NCBI RefSeq assembly: GCF_017996735.1
Contig: NZ_JAGOGJ010000034.1
Span: forward strand, 1-57,240
DNA length: 57,240 nt
Direction of reading: 5' to 3'
Source of the DNA: Niveispirillum sp.
GTDB taxonomy: Bacteria > Pseudomonadota > Alphaproteobacteria > Azospirillales > Azospirillaceae
In this document: in pieces, positions 27,805-36,501 of the stretch
How positions within the stretch are numbered: position 1 is the stretch's first letter
Layout of the letters: each line of letters begins with the position of its first letter
Notes under the pieces: model-generated
What the model saw: the letters and a program-made list of their open reading frames with translations, nothing else
What the model was told of the DNA's origin: nothing
Databases searched by the model: none
Made by a program: the position numbers and the translations under genes

Positions 27805-29661
27805 ATGCGCGACGGTGAAGTGAACGAGTGGGCCCCGCAGGGCACGGACGTGTTCGGCCAGATTCAGATGCGCAAGCATGCGGCCGTGACTGTGGATCAT
27901 ACCCGCAACGAACTGCTGACCACCTTCGGCAAGGCGACGCTGGACGACCGCTACCTGATGCCGGGCGAGACGTACCAGGACCTGTTTGCCCGCGTCGCCA
28001 GCTATTATTCCGACGACCATGCGCATGCCCAGCGTCTTTATGACTATATCTCCCGTCTGTGGTTCATGCCGGCCACGCCTGTCCTGTCCAATGGCGGCAC
28101 AGCCCGCGGCCTGCCCATCTCCTGCTTCCTGAACGAGGCCAGCGACAGCCTGGAAGGCATTGTCGGCCTGTGGAACGAGAATGTCTGGCTGGCGGCCAAG
28201 GGTGGCGGCATCGGTTCCTACTGGGGCAATCTGCGCTCCATCGGGGAGCAGGTGAAGGATAGCGGCAAGACCAGCGGCGTCATCCCCTTCATCCGCGTCA
28301 TGGACAGCCTCACGCTGGCCATCTCCCAGGGTAGCTTGCGTCGTGGCTCGGCCGCCTGCTATCTGCCGGTCAGCCACCCCGAGATCGAAGAATTCATTGA
28401 GATGCGCCGCCCCACGGGTGGTGATCCCAACCGCAAGGCGCTGAACCTGCACCATGGCATCGCCATCCCCGACGCCTTCATGCGCGCGGTCGAGGCTGAT
28501 GAGGAATGGGCGCTGACCAGCCCGAAGGATGGCAAGATCCTGCGCCGCGTGAAGGCACGCGACCTGTGGATCCGCATCCTGACCGCCCGTATGGAAACGG
28601 GCGAGCCCTATATGCTGTTCATTGACCATGTGAACCGGGCCATCCCGGAACATCACAAGCTGGCCGGCCTGACGGTGAAGATGTCGAACCTGTGCAGCGA
28701 GATCACGCTGCCGACCGGCATGGACCCGTGGGGCAAGCAGCGCACGGCCGTGTGCTGCCTGTCGTCGCTGAATCTGGAAAACTTCCTGGAATGGCAGGAC
28801 CATCCGACCTTCATCGAGGACGTGATGCGTTTCCTGGATAATGTCATGACCGACTTTATCCAGAAGGCCCCCAGCGACATGGAACGCGCCAAGTACTCCG
28901 CCATGCGTGAGCGGTCGGTCGGCCTGGGCGTCATGGGCTTCCACAGCTTCCTGCAAAGCCAGATGATCCCGATCGAAGGCGTGATGGCCAAGGTCTGGAA
29001 CAAGCGCATGTTCGCCCTGATCAAGCGTCAGGCCGATGCCGCGTCGATCAAGCTGGCGCATGAGCGGGGCCCGTGCCCGGATGCCGCCGAATATGGTGTG
29101 ATGGAGCGTTTCTCCAACAAGATCGCCATCGCGCCGACGGCCAGCATCTCCATCATCACCGGCGGTGCCAGCCCCGGCATCGAGCCGATGGCGGCCAACG
29201 CCTATACGCACAAGACCCTGTCGGGCAGCCATTCGGTGCGCAACCCGTACCTGGAAAAGCTGCTGGCGGAGAAGGGGCGCAATGATGAGGATACGTGGTC
29301 GGAGATCACGCTGAACAGCGGTTCCGTCCAGCATCTGGACTTCCTGACCCAGGATGAGAAGGACGTGTTCAAGACGGCCTTCGAACTGGATCAGCGCTGG
29401 CTGATCGAACATGCCGCCGACCGCACCCCGTTTGTCTGTCAGAGCCAGTCGCTGAACGTCTTCCTGCCGGCCGACGTGCATAAGCGCGACCTGCACCAGA
29501 TCCATATGATGGCCTGGAAGAAGGGCGTGAAGAGTCTCTACTACCTGCGCTCCATGTCGGTGCAGCGTGCCGAGAGCAACGCCACCAAGGAGATCGGCCG
29601 GGCCAAGCCCGCACCGGCGGCGGAGACGAACAAGTACGAGGAATGCCTGGCCTGCCAGTGA
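27805..29661 (+). CDS. nrdA: Class I ribonucleoside-diphosphate reductase alpha subunit
   Basis: This subunit reduces ribonucleoside diphosphates to deoxyribonucleotides using a radical delivered by NrdB. The 618-aa protein has the first redox Cys in LPISCFLNEASDS, the thiyl-radical Cys region SNLCSEITLP, the second redox Cys in VCCLSSLNLENFLEW, the paired Tyr of KSLYYLRSMSVQRA, and a C-terminal EECLACQ CxxC tail for thioredoxin. No N-terminal ATP-cone precedes the catalytic domain, so activity-site allostery is likely absent. The gene is followed by a strong terminator and no nrdB, so the radical subunit must be encoded elsewhere. Confidence 0.93.
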   Translation: MRDGEVNEWAPQGTDVFGQIQMRKHAAVTVDHTRNELLTTFGKATLDDRYLMPGETYQDLFARVASYYSDDHAHAQRLYDYISRLWFMPATPVLSNGGTARGLPISCFLNEASDSLEGIVGLWNENVWLAAKGGGIGSYWGNLRSIGEQVKDSGKTSGVIPFIRVMDSLTLAISQGSLRRGSAACYLPVSHPEIEEFIEMRRPTGGDPNRKALNLHHGIAIPDAFMRAVEADEEWALTSPKDGKILRRVKARDLWIRILTARMETGEPYMLFIDHVNRAIPEHHKLAGLTVKMSNLCSEITLPTGMDPWGKQRTAVCCLSSLNLENFLEWQDHPTFIEDVMRFLDNVMTDFIQKAPSDMERAKYSAMRERSVGLGVMGFHSFLQSQMIPIEGVMAKVWNKRMFALIKRQADAASIKLAHERGPCPDAAEYGVMERFSNKIAIAPTASISIITGGASPGIEPMAANAYTHKTLSGSHSVRNPYLEKLLAEKGRNDEDTWSEITLNSGSVQHLDFLTQDEKDVFKTAFELDQRWLIEHAADRTPFVCQSQSLNVFLPADVHKRDLHQIHMMAWKKGVKSLYYLRSMSVQRAESNATKEIGRAKPAPAAETNKYEECLACQ

Positions 29662-29735
29662 CCCGGTAAGCCAGCCGGGGGGAAGGTCGCCGTCCAGGCA
29701 GGCCGTTCCCCGCCATATTCAGCCTGTTTAAAAAA

Positions 29736-29765
29736 GCCGTGCAGAACCGTCTGCACGGCTTTTTT
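29736..29765 (+). terminator. Strong terminator of nrdA
   Basis: Stem GCCGTGCAG/CTGCACGGC with AACCGT loop followed by TTTTTT; five to six A residues before the stem make it bidirectional. Confidence 0.95.
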
Positions 29766-30371
29766 GTATTGTCCCTTCCCGACCGTCCCCCCTCTCCCTG
29801 TGCTGGATGCGAGTCGCCGGATGGGGGCGATGAGTCGTGGGGCGTCATGCTGTTTTAAAAGCGTTTCCGCTTGAAACAGGACAGCAGCGCCGGTCATCGC
29901 CGTGCCGGCAGCGCCGGAAAATGCCACACCGATATGTTGTTTCCAGGGGCAACTAACTTGAGAAACAAACAAAAAGAGACGGCGCAACATTAAGCATGGG
30001 GTCGTTGACGATCCCATCATTCTTCAAATGCCACCGTATGCTCCCTTAAACCCCGAAGCCGGCGGTACCCGGCACCAGAATTGAGAAATATTGCGCCCGT
30101 CTTCCATATCCATCCCGTCGGCCTCAACTGTCGGGGGATTTTCTAGAATTGACATCAGCTATGTCTCCTGGGGCCAAGAAAGTCATTTGTAATCATAAGA
30201 TCAGAACTTTCAGATATGACAGTCAGGTTTAATCGAAAAACAACCGATACGACTCAAACCGTTTCGAATCTTCGTTCTTCGTCTGAATCTAAAGCCTCAG
30301 TATTTGCAGAATCATGTTGAGTCTAGGATGATTCGATATCTATATGGCAGAGTCTAATATGGGGGTGGCTC
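29766..30371. other. Long intergenic region with falling GC
   Basis: About 600 bases between the nrdA terminator and the chemoreceptor. The first half has ordinary composition. From about 30150 to 30371 the sequence is much richer in A and T than its surroundings. A weak promoter-like TTGAGT-N18-TATATG lies near 30319-30348. No tRNA, small RNA or gene could be supported; an open minus-strand frame (29541-30020) has no recognisable product. Confidence 0.5.
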
Positions 30372-32063
30372 GTGCTTAAAAACTTTAAAATATCCACTAA
30401 AATCTATGCAGTAGTCGTTCTGTTGAGTCTTGTTTCGATCATTATTGCGGCAGTAGGTATCAATGGTACTGGCCGTATGGAGGAACTAGCTCAACAATCA
30501 AACAGCGCAGGGCGCGCTGTATTACTCAGCGCTCAGCTAAACCGCTTCGTTGTCATGCTGAATCGCGGGGAATACAGGATCGCCGCCAATCCGGCCGATA
30601 TCGCAGAAGTGGAAAAGAACATCGAGGATGTCCGTCAGCAGGCGGAACGCAGTTTTCAGGAACTTAACGGTCTGGTCGATGAACGGCAGGCTGAAATGCT
30701 GCGCCAGGTCACCAAGACCTATGGCGATTATCAGCGGGAGCTGGCAGGCACCATGGCCAAGGCCCGCGCCGTCGGTAACGTCAATCTGTCTGACGCGCAG
30801 AAGGTGCTGATCGGAGAGGTGCAGTCCAGCCGTGTCGTGGCGGACCGGCTGCGTGATCAGATGCGGGATCTGGTCGAATATACCGACAACAAGTCCAACC
30901 GCATCGCCAGCGAGGCGAAGGACACCGGCGCCAGTGTCGGCCTGTTGCTGGTCATCGTGGCCGTGCTGGGCATCGTGGCCGGCGCGGTGGGTGCCTGGTC
31001 GGTGTCGAACTTCGGCGTGGTGAAGCCGCTGTCTGCCGCTATCCAGTGCCTGCGTCGCCTGGCCAATGGCGAATTGGGCCTGGAAATCCTGGGCCGTGGC
31101 CGCAAGGATGAGATCGGGGATATCGCAGAGGCGATGCTGGTCTTTCAGGACAATGCCATCCAGCGCCAGAAGTTGCTGAAGGAGCAGGAAGCCGAGCAGG
31201 AAAAGCGGCTGGCCCGCGCCGCCATCGTCCAGCGCCTGATCCAGGATTTCGAAGGATCGATGGCGGAGGTGGTGGATGTGATCGCCTCGGCCACGACCGA
31301 GTTGGAGGCCACGGCCAACACCATGTCGGGCACGGCGGAGGAGACGGAAAGCCAGTCGGGCGCCGTGGCGGCCGCATCTGAACAGGCCACGGCCAATGTG
31401 CAGACCATGGCGTCCGCGACGGAGGAACTGTCGGCCACGGTGCAGGAGGTAACCCGCCAGATGCAACAGGCCCGCACCATTGCCGATGATGCCGCGCGTG
31501 AGGCGGCCAGCAGCCGCAGCGAGGTGGAGGCCCTGGAGGTGGCGGGACAGCGCATCGGCGGTGTGGTCGCCATGATCCAGGATGTGGCGGGTCAGACCAA
31601 CCTGCTGGCCCTGAATGCCACCATCGAGGCGGCACGGGCGGGCGAGGCCGGCAAGGGCTTTGCCGTGGTCGCGTCGGAGGTCAAGCAACTGGCCAACCAG
31701 ACTGCCCGCGCCACCGAAGACATCCGGGCGGAGGTGGAGGCCATGCGCAATTCCATCAAGGCCGCGTCGAACAAGATCGGCCATGTGTCGGCCGTCGTCG
31801 ATCGCCTGAACAATGTCGCGGCCAGCGTGGCCAGTGCCGCCGAACAGCAGGCCGCCGCCACGGCGGAGATCGGCCGGAATGCGTCGGAGGCTGCGCGCGG
31901 CACACAGGAAGTGTCCAGCACCATCCACGGCGTGCGACAGGCGGCCGGCACCACCGCTGCGGCGGCGGCGCAGGTTCTGTCCTCGGCCAATGAACTGGCC
32001 GAACGCACCGTGCAATTGCGCGACGGCGTCTCCCGCTTCATCGAAGGGGTGCGCGCCGCCTGA
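30372..32063 (+). CDS. Methyl-accepting chemotaxis protein
   Basis: The 563-aa transmembrane chemoreceptor has TM1 at about residues 9-29, a four-helix-type periplasmic sensor (30-187), TM2 (~189-211), a HAMP domain (~212-265) and the cytoplasmic signalling coiled coil with the conserved hairpin [46 protein letters not shown] around residues 397-440. The ligand is unknown. GTG at 30372 follows a GGGGGTGG sequence. The first ~60 codons use A/T-rich codons (ATA, TTA, CTA, GTA) that are rare in the rest of the gene, suggesting that the 5' part and promoter have a different origin. Confidence 0.93.
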   Translation: MLKNFKISTKIYAVVVLLSLVSIIIAAVGINGTGRMEELAQQSNSAGRAVLLSAQLNRFVVMLNRGEYRIAANPADIAEVEKNIEDVRQQAERSFQELNGLVDERQAEMLRQVTKTYGDYQRELAGTMAKARAVGNVNLSDAQKVLIGEVQSSRVVADRLRDQMRDLVEYTDNKSNRIASEAKDTGASVGLLLVIVAVLGIVAGAVGAWSVSNFGVVKPLSAAIQCLRRLANGELGLEILGRGRKDEIGDIAEAMLVFQDNAIQRQKLLKEQEAEQEKRLARAAIVQRLIQDFEGSMAEVVDVIASATTELEATANTMSGTAEETESQSGAVAAASEQATANVQTMASATEELSATVQEVTRQMQQARTIADDAAREAASSRSEVEALEVAGQRIGGVVAMIQDVAGQTNLLALNATIEAARAGEAGKGFAVVASEVKQLANQTARATEDIRAEVEAMRNSIKAASNKIGHVSAVVDRLNNVAASVASAAEQQAAATAEIGRNASEAARGTQEVSSTIHGVRQAAGTTAAAAAQVLSSANELAERTVQLRDGVSRFIEGVRAA

Positions 32064-32095
32064 TATCATCGGTCAAAATTCTTGACCGATGATAT
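32063..32095 (+). terminator. Palindromic hairpin after the chemoreceptor
   Basis: Perfect 14-bp stem ATATCATCGGTCAA/TTGACCGATGATAT with AATTC loop, beginning in the stop-codon region. The core ATCGGTCAA recurs in the hairpin at 43397-43421. No T-run follows, so factor-dependent termination or mRNA 3'-end protection is possible. Confidence 0.65.
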
Positions 32096-32174
32096 GGCAC
32101 CGGGCAACGCCCATCGTCTGGAACGGGATCAACTCCCTTTCCGGACGGTCGGCCGGTTGGCGAGGGTCCGTCCC

Positions 32175-32672
32175 TTACGGCGCGTCGCCGGCCCGCTGCC
32201 AGGTCCAGCGGAAACGGCGGATGCCGCCATTGCCATCCGGCCCTTCCAGCGCCGCCACGACGTTGCCGCCATAGCGGTTGAAGACGATGCGCTGGGGATA
32301 GGCGATGTCGGTATTGGCGAATACCGCCATATTATCCCCGGATTCGACCAGCTTATAGGCGATGACGGTACTGCTGCCCAAGGGCTGGCCGTAATAGGTG
32401 ACGCTGCCGTCACGTTCGGCGACGATGCGCATGAATTCGGTGTCGGCACCCCGCACGGGCGACATGGACCGGCGCATGCCCAGCATCACGCCGTCGCCGG
32501 GTTTCATGAAATGCTGTTCGGTGCGGGTGGGTCCTTCACGCCCCACCCATTGGCCGGCCAGCCAGTTCAGGGATTTCAGCGGGTCGTTCGCAGCCTGACC
32601 GGATTGCGGCAGGGCCATCAGCAGGCCCAGCAACAGCAAACCGGCAAGACGGGTCACAGAGAAGGGGGACAT
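32175..32672 (-). CDS. DUF6265 family secreted protein, copy 1
   Basis: The 165-aa protein has a signal peptide (residues 1-27, ending SGQA) and a lipocalin-like beta domain with LNWLAGQWVGREG, TEQHFMKPGDGVMLGMRRSM, EFMRIVAERDGSVTYYGQPLG, and AYPQRIVFNRYGGNVVAALEG. The family function is unknown. ATG at 32672 follows GGAGGAG by 9 bases. It is a tandem paralogue of the next gene upstream, with the same motif order. Confidence 0.82.
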   Translation of the reverse strand: MSPFSVTRLAGLLLLGLLMALPQSGQAANDPLKSLNWLAGQWVGREGPTRTEQHFMKPGDGVMLGMRRSMSPVRGADTEFMRIVAERDGSVTYYGQPLGSSTVIAYKLVESGDNMAVFANTDIAYPQRIVFNRYGGNVVAALEGPDGNGGIRRFRWTWQRAGDAP

Positions 32673-32787
32673 GGGCGTTCGCTCCTCCGTTGGTTTTTAT
32701 TTCCAACACGCTACGCCCAAATTGCCCCGCCGTCCCGATCAGCGGTGATTTTGACGATTTTGCAGCAGCCCGGAAGGGGTGCGGAGG

Positions 32788-33273
32788 TCACGGCGCCGGC
32801 CCGGTCAGCCGCCAGGACCAGTCGAACCGCTTCACGGCACCGTCCTTGCCCGGACCCTCGATACTGGCCGTCAGGCTGTCGCCCGTGCGGCGATAGGTGA
32901 TCTTCTGCGGAAAATCATGCTGGGGGTTGGCAAAGACGGCCAGGCCGGGGGCGGACTCGACAAGGGCGAAGCTGGTGGGGGCCTGGCCCATCGGATGGGC
33001 ATGGTAGGCCAGGCGGCCATCGGAATCCGGTCCGATACGGATGAATTCCACCTGCGGCGGCTTGCCGGGGCGGACGGTGCGGCCCATGCCCACAATGACG
33101 CCGCCGGCGGGGCGCATGTAATGTTCCTCCATCCGCCGGTCCCCGTCCTGCCCCAGCCATTGTCCCGACAGCCAGGACAGGTCATCGATCACCGGGTCCG
33201 CCGCCCGTGCCGGCAGGGCCAGGATCAGCAGCAGGCCCAGCAGGGGGCGGCCAAACAGGGACAGGGCACGCAT
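32788..33273 (-). CDS. DUF6265 family secreted protein, copy 2
   Basis: The 161-aa paralogue of the preceding gene has signal peptide residues 1-24 (ending ARA). It shows LSWLSGQWLGQDGDRRMEEHYMRPAGGVIVGMGRTV, VEFIRIGPDSDGRLAYHAHPMGQ and HDFPQKITYRRTGDSLTASIEGPGKDG. It keeps the HDFPQ sequence of the wider family, which in copy 1 reads DIAYPQ. The two genes are separated by 115 bases, so each may have its own promoter. Confidence 0.82.
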   Translation of the reverse strand: MRALSLFGRPLLGLLLILALPARAADPVIDDLSWLSGQWLGQDGDRRMEEHYMRPAGGVIVGMGRTVRPGKPPQVEFIRIGPDSDGRLAYHAHPMGQAPTSFALVESAPGLAVFANPQHDFPQKITYRRTGDSLTASIEGPGKDGAVKRFDWSWRLTGPAP

Positions 33274-33315
33274 GGGGGCATCCTTTCGCGACGGATCGGA
33301 CCCCAGGATACGCCG

Positions 33316-33918
33316 TCAACGCGGGTTCGTCGCGCGCAACGATGGGCGGCCGATGACACCGGCGAACCATTCCGCCAGTCCGGGATGGCCCGCACGCCAA
33401 TCCAGGTCACCATGGCGGAAATCCAGATAATCCAGGGCGCAGGCCACCGAAAGGCCGCCCAGGCCGAAATCCTCCGCCACCAGATCCGCCGCCGCTGCTT
33501 CCAGCGTCGGCAGGGTACGGGCGATGGCCGCTTTTTGCCGGGTGACCCAGCCGGGGGAGCGTTCCCCCGCCGGCCGCCGCCCTTCCACCACCGCGCTGAA
33601 AGCCGCGTCCAGCAGCCCTTGGGCCAGGGCCGACAGCCGCAGGGAGCGCCAGCGTTCGGGGCCGGCAGCGGGCATCAGGCGCCGGCCGGGCAGAACCGTG
33701 TCCAGATAGTCGGCGATGGCCCAGCTTTCCCCCAGGCACCAGCCTTCATCGGTAACCAGGGCGGGAACCTTGCCCGACGGCACCGCTGCTTGCAGTTCGG
33801 CGGGATCGGACCAGGGGTCGATGATCACCACCTCCACCAGGGTCGCCGCCTGCTTTTCCTGGACCAGGGCCAGCACCTTGCGCGCATAGGGGGAGGTTTT
33901 GGCGATATAGAGTTTCAT
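33316..33918 (-). CDS. Glutathione S-transferase family protein
   Basis: The 200-aa protein has a thioredoxin-fold N-terminus MKLYIAKTSPYARKVLAL with the catalytic Ser/Tyr-type SPYARK site, the glutathione cis-Pro motif GKVPALVTDEGWCLGESWAIADYLD, and an all-helical C-terminal domain containing GLGGLSVACALDYLDFRH. ATG 33918 overlaps the MFS gene stop by four bases (ATGA), so the transferase is co-translated with a transporter, suggesting a detoxification pair. Confidence 0.92.
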   Translation of the reverse strand: MKLYIAKTSPYARKVLALVQEKQAATLVEVVIIDPWSDPAELQAAVPSGKVPALVTDEGWCLGESWAIADYLDTVLPGRRLMPAAGPERWRSLRLSALAQGLLDAAFSAVVEGRRPAGERSPGWVTRQKAAIARTLPTLEAAAADLVAEDFGLGGLSVACALDYLDFRHGDLDWRAGHPGLAEWFAGVIGRPSLRATNPR

Positions 33919-35111
33919 GGCAAGGCTTCCTTCTTCACAAGCGAGAGGCCGGCCAGCCCCGCCAGGGTGCCCAGCACCAGGATGGCGGCACCGGCCGCGA
34001 ACAGGGGCAGGTGGCTGCCCGTGCGGGTGAACAGCAGGGTCAGGCCGTAGCCGCCGGCCGCCTGGAACAGGGCATAGATCGCCGTCATGCGGCCCCAGGC
34101 CGCCGTGTGACCCGCCGGTCCGGCCAATTGCCCCGCCACGCCGGACGCCAGCGCCACGCAGCCGGGGGTCAGCGCCCCCACCAGGAAGGCCGACAGGCCC
34201 AGCGGCAAGGGGGCCGATGACAGGAGCGGCAGGCCTACGGCCGCCGCCTTCACGCCCAGCGCCAGGGTCAGGGCAGGGGCAAAACCCAGCTTCCCCGCCA
34301 TGCGGGCGGCCAGCAGCGGCCCGGTCACGGCGCCGACGCCGAAGACGAACCAGTAGGCACCGCCCATGGCGATCCCCAGACCCAGGCCACGGGCCACATA
34401 ATCGGCCAGGAACAGCGTATGCGGGACAAAACCCATCCCGTCCGTCGCATAGGCCAGGGTGAACAGCCAGAGCGGCCAGGACCGCCGCATGCCCGCCACG
34501 ACGGCGGTCGGCGGACGCGGGGCCGGTGGCCATTGCGTCCAGACCAGCCCCGTCAGCAGCAGCGCCAGGACGCCGATGCCAGCCCAGGCGCTGGCGGCGC
34601 CGAACCCGGCCAGCCAGGGCAGCAGGGTACCGCTGACCATCACCCCGGCCCCGATCCCGGAAAAGACGATGCCGGCGACCAGCGGTTTCTTATCCACCGG
34701 CACCTGGGCCATCAGCACGGGTGCCGCCAGGATCATCAGCATGGCCCCGGCCACCCCGGCCAGGAAACGCCAGGCGCCCAGCCAGGCCAGACCGCCATTC
34801 CAGGCGCAGGCCAGCAGCGACAGGGTCACCAGCAGCATGGCGCCGCGCAGAACCGGCACCGGCCCCAGCAGGCGGCCCGTCCGCGCCGCCGTGACCGCAC
34901 CCAGCAGATAACCGGTCAGGTTGGCGGCCCCCAGCAACGCGCCGCCACCGGCATCGACCCAGCCTTCCCCGATCAGCACCGGCAGCAGCGGCGTATAGGC
35001 GAAACGGCCCAAACCGACGCCCAGCAATGTGCCCGTGAGACCCGCCATCGCCAATCGCCAGACGCCACCCATGGTCCACTCCGTCCCCTGCCAGGGAACG
35101 GAAAATGCCAT
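33915..35111 (-). CDS. YbfB/YjiJ family MFS transporter
   Basis: The 398-aa permease has twelve hydrophobic segments and the subfamily motif GVGLGRFAYTPLLPVLI at its N-terminus, plus ANLTGYLLGAV and FAYATDGMGFVPHTLFLADYVARGLG-like segments in the second half. The substrate is unknown. ATG 35111 or the internal ATG at 35072 (MGGVWRLAM) may be the start. It is divergent from a LysR regulator, which probably controls it, and coupled to the GST gene. Confidence 0.88.
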   Translation of the reverse strand: MAFSVPWQGTEWTMGGVWRLAMAGLTGTLLGVGLGRFAYTPLLPVLIGEGWVDAGGGALLGAANLTGYLLGAVTAARTGRLLGPVPVLRGAMLLVTLSLLACAWNGGLAWLGAWRFLAGVAGAMLMILAAPVLMAQVPVDKKPLVAGIVFSGIGAGVMVSGTLLPWLAGFGAASAWAGIGVLALLLTGLVWTQWPPAPRPPTAVVAGMRRSWPLWLFTLAYATDGMGFVPHTLFLADYVARGLGLGIAMGGAYWFVFGVGAVTGPLLAARMAGKLGFAPALTLALGVKAAAVGLPLLSSAPLPLGLSAFLVGALTPGCVALASGVAGQLAGPAGHTAAWGRMTAIYALFQAAGGYGLTLLFTRTGSHLPLFAAGAAILVLGTLAGLAGLSLVKKEALP

Positions 35112-35176
35112 GCTCTTGACATCATGAAAAATGAATTGTCAGGATATTTGAAATCATCATTATTGATGGGGCGATC
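35112..35176. promoter_or_regulatory. Divergent promoter/operator of the LysR-MFS pair
   Basis: This 65-base A/T-rich gap contains two dyads: TGACA-N15-TGTCA and, near the LysR start, CATCA-TTAT-TGATG. LysR proteins bind such T-N11-A dyads between divergent genes. Which dyad is the operator is not decided. Confidence 0.5.
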
Positions 35177-36052
35177 ATGGACAGCACCGATCTTTCCTTC
35201 TTCCTGGCGGTGGTGGAGGAAGGGGGTGTCACGGCGGCGGCGCGGCGGTTGAACTGTGTGCAGTCGAACGTGACGGCGCGTATCCGGTCGCTGGAGGCGA
35301 CGCTGGGCGTGCCGCTGTTCCATCGCAACGGGCGCGGCGTGGTGCCGACGCGGGCTGGCGAACGGCTGCTGCCGCATGCGCGGCAGGTGGCGGCGGCGCT
35401 GCGGGCGGCGCGCGACAGCCTGTGGGATCTGCTGAACCCCGACCGGCCGGGCGGACAATTGGCCATCGGCAGCATGGAGACCACGGCGGCCTGCCGGCTG
35501 CCGCCCGTGCTGGCTGCCTATCACGCGGCCTTTCCCGATGTGGAACTGAGCCTGCGCACCGGCGGCACCGGCGCCCTGGTGGAGGAGGTACTGGCCTACC
35601 GTCTGGATGCGGCCTTGGTCGGCGGCCCCATCGACCATCCCGATCTGACCGTTGCCGATGTGGGCGTGGAACGCATGGTGGTGGTGACGGCGCCGGGTGC
35701 CGATTGGCCGGCGCTGCTGTCGCGGCCCGGCCTGTCGGCACTCTGCTTCCGCCGGGGCTGTGCCTACCGGGAACGGCTGGAAAGCCTGCTGGCGGGCCTG
35801 AGTGTCCGGCAGCCGCGCCTGCAGGAATTTGGCACGCTGGAAGGCATCATCGGCGGCGTGGCGGCCGGCATCGGCATTTCGCTGCTGCCGCTGGCCGCCG
35901 TGGAACGGTCGCCCCTGCGCCCGTCCCTATCGGTGCATGCGGCGCCGGACCCGTGGGCCGTAGCGCCCACGCAGTTGATCCATCGCCGCGACGGCGTGAT
36001 GACGGCGGCCCTGGCCCGCTTCATCGACCATGCAAGACTGGGTTGGGCGTAA
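35177..36052 (+). CDS. LysR family transcriptional regulator
   Basis: The 291-aa regulator has an N-terminal winged helix DLSFFLAVVEEGGVTAAARRLNCVQSNVTARIRSLEATLGVPLFHRNGRGV and a periplasmic-binding-like effector domain (GQLAIGSMETTAACRLPPVLAAYHAAFPDVELSLRTGGTG, then LEGIIGGVAAGIGISLLPLAAVE). The effector is unknown. It is divergent from the MFS-GST pair and probably regulates both. Confidence 0.94.
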   Translation: MDSTDLSFFLAVVEEGGVTAAARRLNCVQSNVTARIRSLEATLGVPLFHRNGRGVVPTRAGERLLPHARQVAAALRAARDSLWDLLNPDRPGGQLAIGSMETTAACRLPPVLAAYHAAFPDVELSLRTGGTGALVEEVLAYRLDAALVGGPIDHPDLTVADVGVERMVVVTAPGADWPALLSRPGLSALCFRRGCAYRERLESLLAGLSVRQPRLQEFGTLEGIIGGVAAGIGISLLPLAAVERSPLRPSLSVHAAPDPWAVAPTQLIHRRDGVMTAALARFIDHARLGWA

Positions 36053-36092
36053 TGATTTGCATCATGCAACACTTGCATAATGCAATCACCGA

Positions 36093-36347
36093 TCACCAGA
36101 CCAGAGACACGGCAGGTCGATAGGGGGCCTGCTCGAACATGCCGTTGATCAGGCCCTGAAGCTGTATGCGCGCGCCTTCCGGCTCGGTCGAGGGGACGCT
36201 GGCCTTGGACAGGGCCTTGATGACAAAACCGCTGCCGCGCAAGCGTTTCAGCGTGATGCGCGCATCATCCGCCCTGGACGGGTGGATGGCGGCAACGGTG
36301 GCGACACCCTGGGGCGGGCGCACGATGAACAGGCCGAACTCGGTCAT
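36093..36347 (-). CDS. Small hypothetical protein
   Basis: The 84-aa protein, MTEFGLFIVRPPQGVATVAAIHP..., is predicted alpha/beta, with no signal peptide, no cysteine and no known family. It has a plausible AGGGGG ribosome site 10 bases upstream of ATG 36347, and that site lies in the 3' arm of an inverted repeat. It sits between the LysR gene and the EF-hand genes and has GC codon bias like its neighbours. Confidence 0.5.
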   Translation of the reverse strand: MTEFGLFIVRPPQGVATVAAIHPSRADDARITLKRLRGSGFVIKALSKASVPSTEPEGARIQLQGLINGMFEQAPYRPAVSLVW

Positions 36348-36352
36348 GGGAA

Positions 36353-36376
36353 CCCCCTATGCCAATGGATAGGGGG
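36353..36376 (-). promoter_or_regulatory. Hairpin overlapping the ribosome site of the small hypothetical gene
   Basis: CCCCCTAT (36353-36360) and ATAGGGGG (36369-36376) form a perfect 8-bp inverted repeat with an 8-base loop. On the minus strand the 3' arm contains the only Shine-Dalgarno-like sequence of the gene at 36347, so folding would hide it. It could equally be a protein operator. Confidence 0.4.
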
Positions 36377-36501
36377 TGTGAAAGCAACAGGGATGCCAAG
36401 GACTTGCCTGTGCTTAAGAGGTAGATTGCGTCATGCCGCCGGCTGAAAAGACTGACCGGTGTTTTCAGCGCCCCAGCGCCGGCGCCGCCATCCGGCGGGC
36501 T

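Noticed and set aside
29541..30020. Minus-strand open frame after nrdA (159 codons)
   Set aside because: It crosses the nrdA terminator and nrdA itself, has no recognisable motif and no ribosome site.
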